Below, piece by piece: positions 5,827 to 6,719 of a DNA stretch of 6,719 nucleotides (within the stretch, counting starts at the first letter, position 1; each line of letters starts with the position of its first letter). Under the pieces are notes generated by a model. It did not search any database. It had not been told where the DNA came from and saw only the letters and a program-made list of their open reading frames with translations. Source of the stretch: Synechococcales cyanobacterium PMM_0003 (GTDB lineage: Bacteria; Cyanobacteriota; Cyanobacteriia; Pseudanabaenales; Pseudanabaenaceae); contig CASBRC010000363.1 of NCBI GenBank assembly GCA_949128015.1, forward strand, positions 1 through 6,719, written 5' to 3'. The position numbers and the translations under genes are program-made.

Positions 5827-5877
5827 TAATAAATAAAAAAGCAGCGCTAGGCGCTGCTTTTTTATTTATTATGCGGT
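5821..5877. terminator. 27-bp perfect palindromic terminator that overlaps the end of tRNA-Leu
   Basis: Bases 5821-5847 are the exact reverse complement of 5851-5877, with loop TAG. The core GCAGCGC/GCGCTGC is flanked by A6 and T6, making a strong intrinsic terminator for the tRNA and, read on the other strand, for the GNAT operon that ends at 5916. Unusually, pairing continues outward through AT-rich arms into ACCGCA (5821-5826), the last six bases of the tRNA. Confidence 0.88.
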
Positions 5878-5915
5878 AACGCCTTTTACGTTTATCCAAA
5901 AGCGCGATCGCAATA

Positions 5916-6410
5916 TCATGAATTAGCAATGAGATCGTGATTGACATCAATATGCTTAACCATTAAGTGACGTTTTTCGCGGCGAAAGCCTAGTTTGATG
6001 TAGAGCGCTTCGGCTGGCTCATTCCAGAAATCTACAACTAGAGACAGCGATCGCATTTTTTGGCTTTGGAGATATTCTTCGATCAAAGCAAATACTTTTT
6101 TGCCAATACCCTTGCCGCGATAATCTTCGCGGATATATAGCTCATCGACTAACCCACAACGTCCGTGATACTCCATACTAAAAAAGAAAGTTAGCGCCAC
6201 ATAACCGATTGGACGATTGCGATCGCAAATCAGCCAAATTAATCCAAACTGCTCATCACTAAGCAGAGATGTAAATGCTTTGATTACGCCTTCATCAAAA
6301 GGCATATTCTCAAATAGATAGAACTCTTGCACAAGTTCCATAAGTGGATCAATATCAATAAATTGAGCTAAGCGAAAATCAAGATTAAACTCACTATTAA
6401 ATTCACTCAT
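5916..6410 (-). CDS. GNAT family N-acetyltransferase
   Basis: A 164-residue, full-length single GNAT domain, which transfers an acetyl group from acetyl-CoA to an amine. Seen: an N-terminal strand and helix, FRLAQFIDIDPLMELVQEF (12-30), strand 4 (IGYVALTFFFS, 68-78), motif A DELYIREDYRGKGIGKKVF (89-107) holding the acetyl-CoA pyrophosphate loop R98-G-K-G-I-G103, and motif B NEPAEALYIKLGFRR (130-144), where N130 and Y137 are the usual conserved positions. The family does not allow a substrate to be named: it could be a protein, an amino acid or a small amine. The ATG is three bases after the stop of the tautomerase-family gene, so the two are almost certainly co-transcribed and translationally coupled; no separate Shine-Dalgarno is evident. 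The end faces the tRNA-Leu terminator, which it shares. The N-terminus repeats SEFN twice, with no clear meaning. Confidence 0.92.
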   Translation of the reverse strand: MSEFNSEFNLDFRLAQFIDIDPLMELVQEFYLFENMPFDEGVIKAFTSLLSDEQFGLIWLICDRNRPIGYVALTFFFSMEYHGRCGLVDELYIREDYRGKGIGKKVFALIEEYLQSQKMRSLSLVVDFWNEPAEALYIKLGFRREKRHLMVKHIDVNHDLIANS

Positions 6411-6413
6411 AGC

Positions 6414-6719
6414 CTACACATTCACTTTATAGCTCAAGGTCAACTCGTCACCCGCAACCCCACGAATGCCCCAATTATGGCTCGGTGTCTCTATAAGAAT
6501 AATTTCAATATCTAATGGAGCAATTCCTAATTTGTCGTTTAATCGCTCAAACAACAAACGATAGAGATTTTTCTTGGCTTCAACAGTGCGTCCTGCAAAC
6601 ATCAGGATTTCAATGATGATATATTGCTCAGTGCGATCGCAAGGATGTTCAAAGTCTTCAGATTGCAATGGAAAGAAACGCTGAAATTTCTTTTCAGGTG
6701 GATAGTTGAGCGCATCAAC
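6414..6719 (-). CDS. Tautomerase-family protein, C-terminal part (5' end outside window)
   Basis: The frame is open to the window edge; 101 residues are visible, reading ALNYPPEKKFQRFFPLQ near the start and ending in LSYKVNV. The apparent TTG start at 6668 is internal, because family-like sequence continues upstream. Seen: the helix-and-linker NYPPEKKFQRFF, then IIIEILMFAGRTVEAKKNLY, matching the second beta-alpha unit of Tautomerase_2-type proteins (a hydrophobic strand, GR(S/T)xExK, then a helix), and IEIILIETPSHNWGIRG, matching their final strand and the usual ExxxxNW turn. The family normally has about 130 residues, so roughly 30 are missing, including the N-terminal proline that acts as catalytic base in active tautomerases; activity therefore cannot be judged. 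It is the first visible gene of an operon with the GNAT gene three bases downstream. Confidence 0.8.
   Translation of the reverse strand, partial: VDALNYPPEKKFQRFFPLQSEDFEHPCDRTEQYIIIEILMFAGRTVEAKKNLYRLLFERLNDKLGIAPLDIEIILIETPSHNWGIRGVAGDELTLSYKVNV

Noticed and set aside
5750..5950. A 66-codon minus-strand reading frame
   Set aside because: It runs antisense through tRNA-Leu and its terminator; the apparent protein is a translation of palindrome and tRNA sequence.
6666..6668. TTG as the start of the tautomerase-family gene
   Set aside because: Upstream codons in the same frame encode the family-like ALNYPPEKKFQRFF, so the true start is outside the window.

Overview
The window looks like a free-standing piece of a cyanobacterial chromosome. 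At least 17 copies of the HIP1 octamer GCGATCGC lie in 6.7 kb (about one per 400 bases), GatB begins with a GLETHCQL motif that I associate with cyanobacteria, the tRNA does not encode its CCA end, and there is an Uma2-family gene, a family heavily expanded in cyanobacteria. Base composition and the many perfect intergenic palindromes would suit a Pseudanabaena-like filamentous cyanobacterium, but the genus is a guess.

Layout from left to right: (1) the C-terminal half of an RqcH/NFACT ribosome-quality-control protein (1-813, +, cut by the window edge); (2) a convergent Uma2/DUF820 PD-(D/E)XK nuclease-like gene (939-1691, -), with a perfect palindrome on each side; (3) a short class II ketose-bisphosphate aldolase (1865-2761, +); (4) a 317-base gap filled by a palindrome at the aldolase stop codon, a 156-base foldback element resembling a MITE, a possible -10 box and a second perfect hairpin; (5) gatB (3079-4557, +), sharing one bidirectional terminator with (6) a membrane-anchored alpha/beta hydrolase (4585-5505, -); (7) another palindrome, a promoter and tRNA-Leu(GAG) (5746-5826, +), whose downstream terminator is a 27-bp palindrome that includes the last bases of the tRNA; (8) a two-gene minus-strand operon of a tautomerase-family protein (6414-6719, cut at its 5' end) and a GNAT acetyltransferase (5916-6410).

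The protein genes are housekeeping or ordinary accessory genes and do not form one pathway. RqcH, GatB and tRNA-Leu all serve translation, but they are not in one transcription unit. I see no phage, CRISPR, toxin-antitoxin or defence locus. The most notable signal is non-coding: four intergenic palindromes share the ends AAACCC...GGGTTT, have unrelated or covarying interiors, and show no mismatch in 105 paired positions. Two of the four sit between divergent genes, where a terminator is not needed, so they look more like a spreading or self-correcting repeat family than simple terminators. A perfect hairpin placed at the predicted start of the gatB message and the palindrome running into tRNA-Leu are two further structural oddities.
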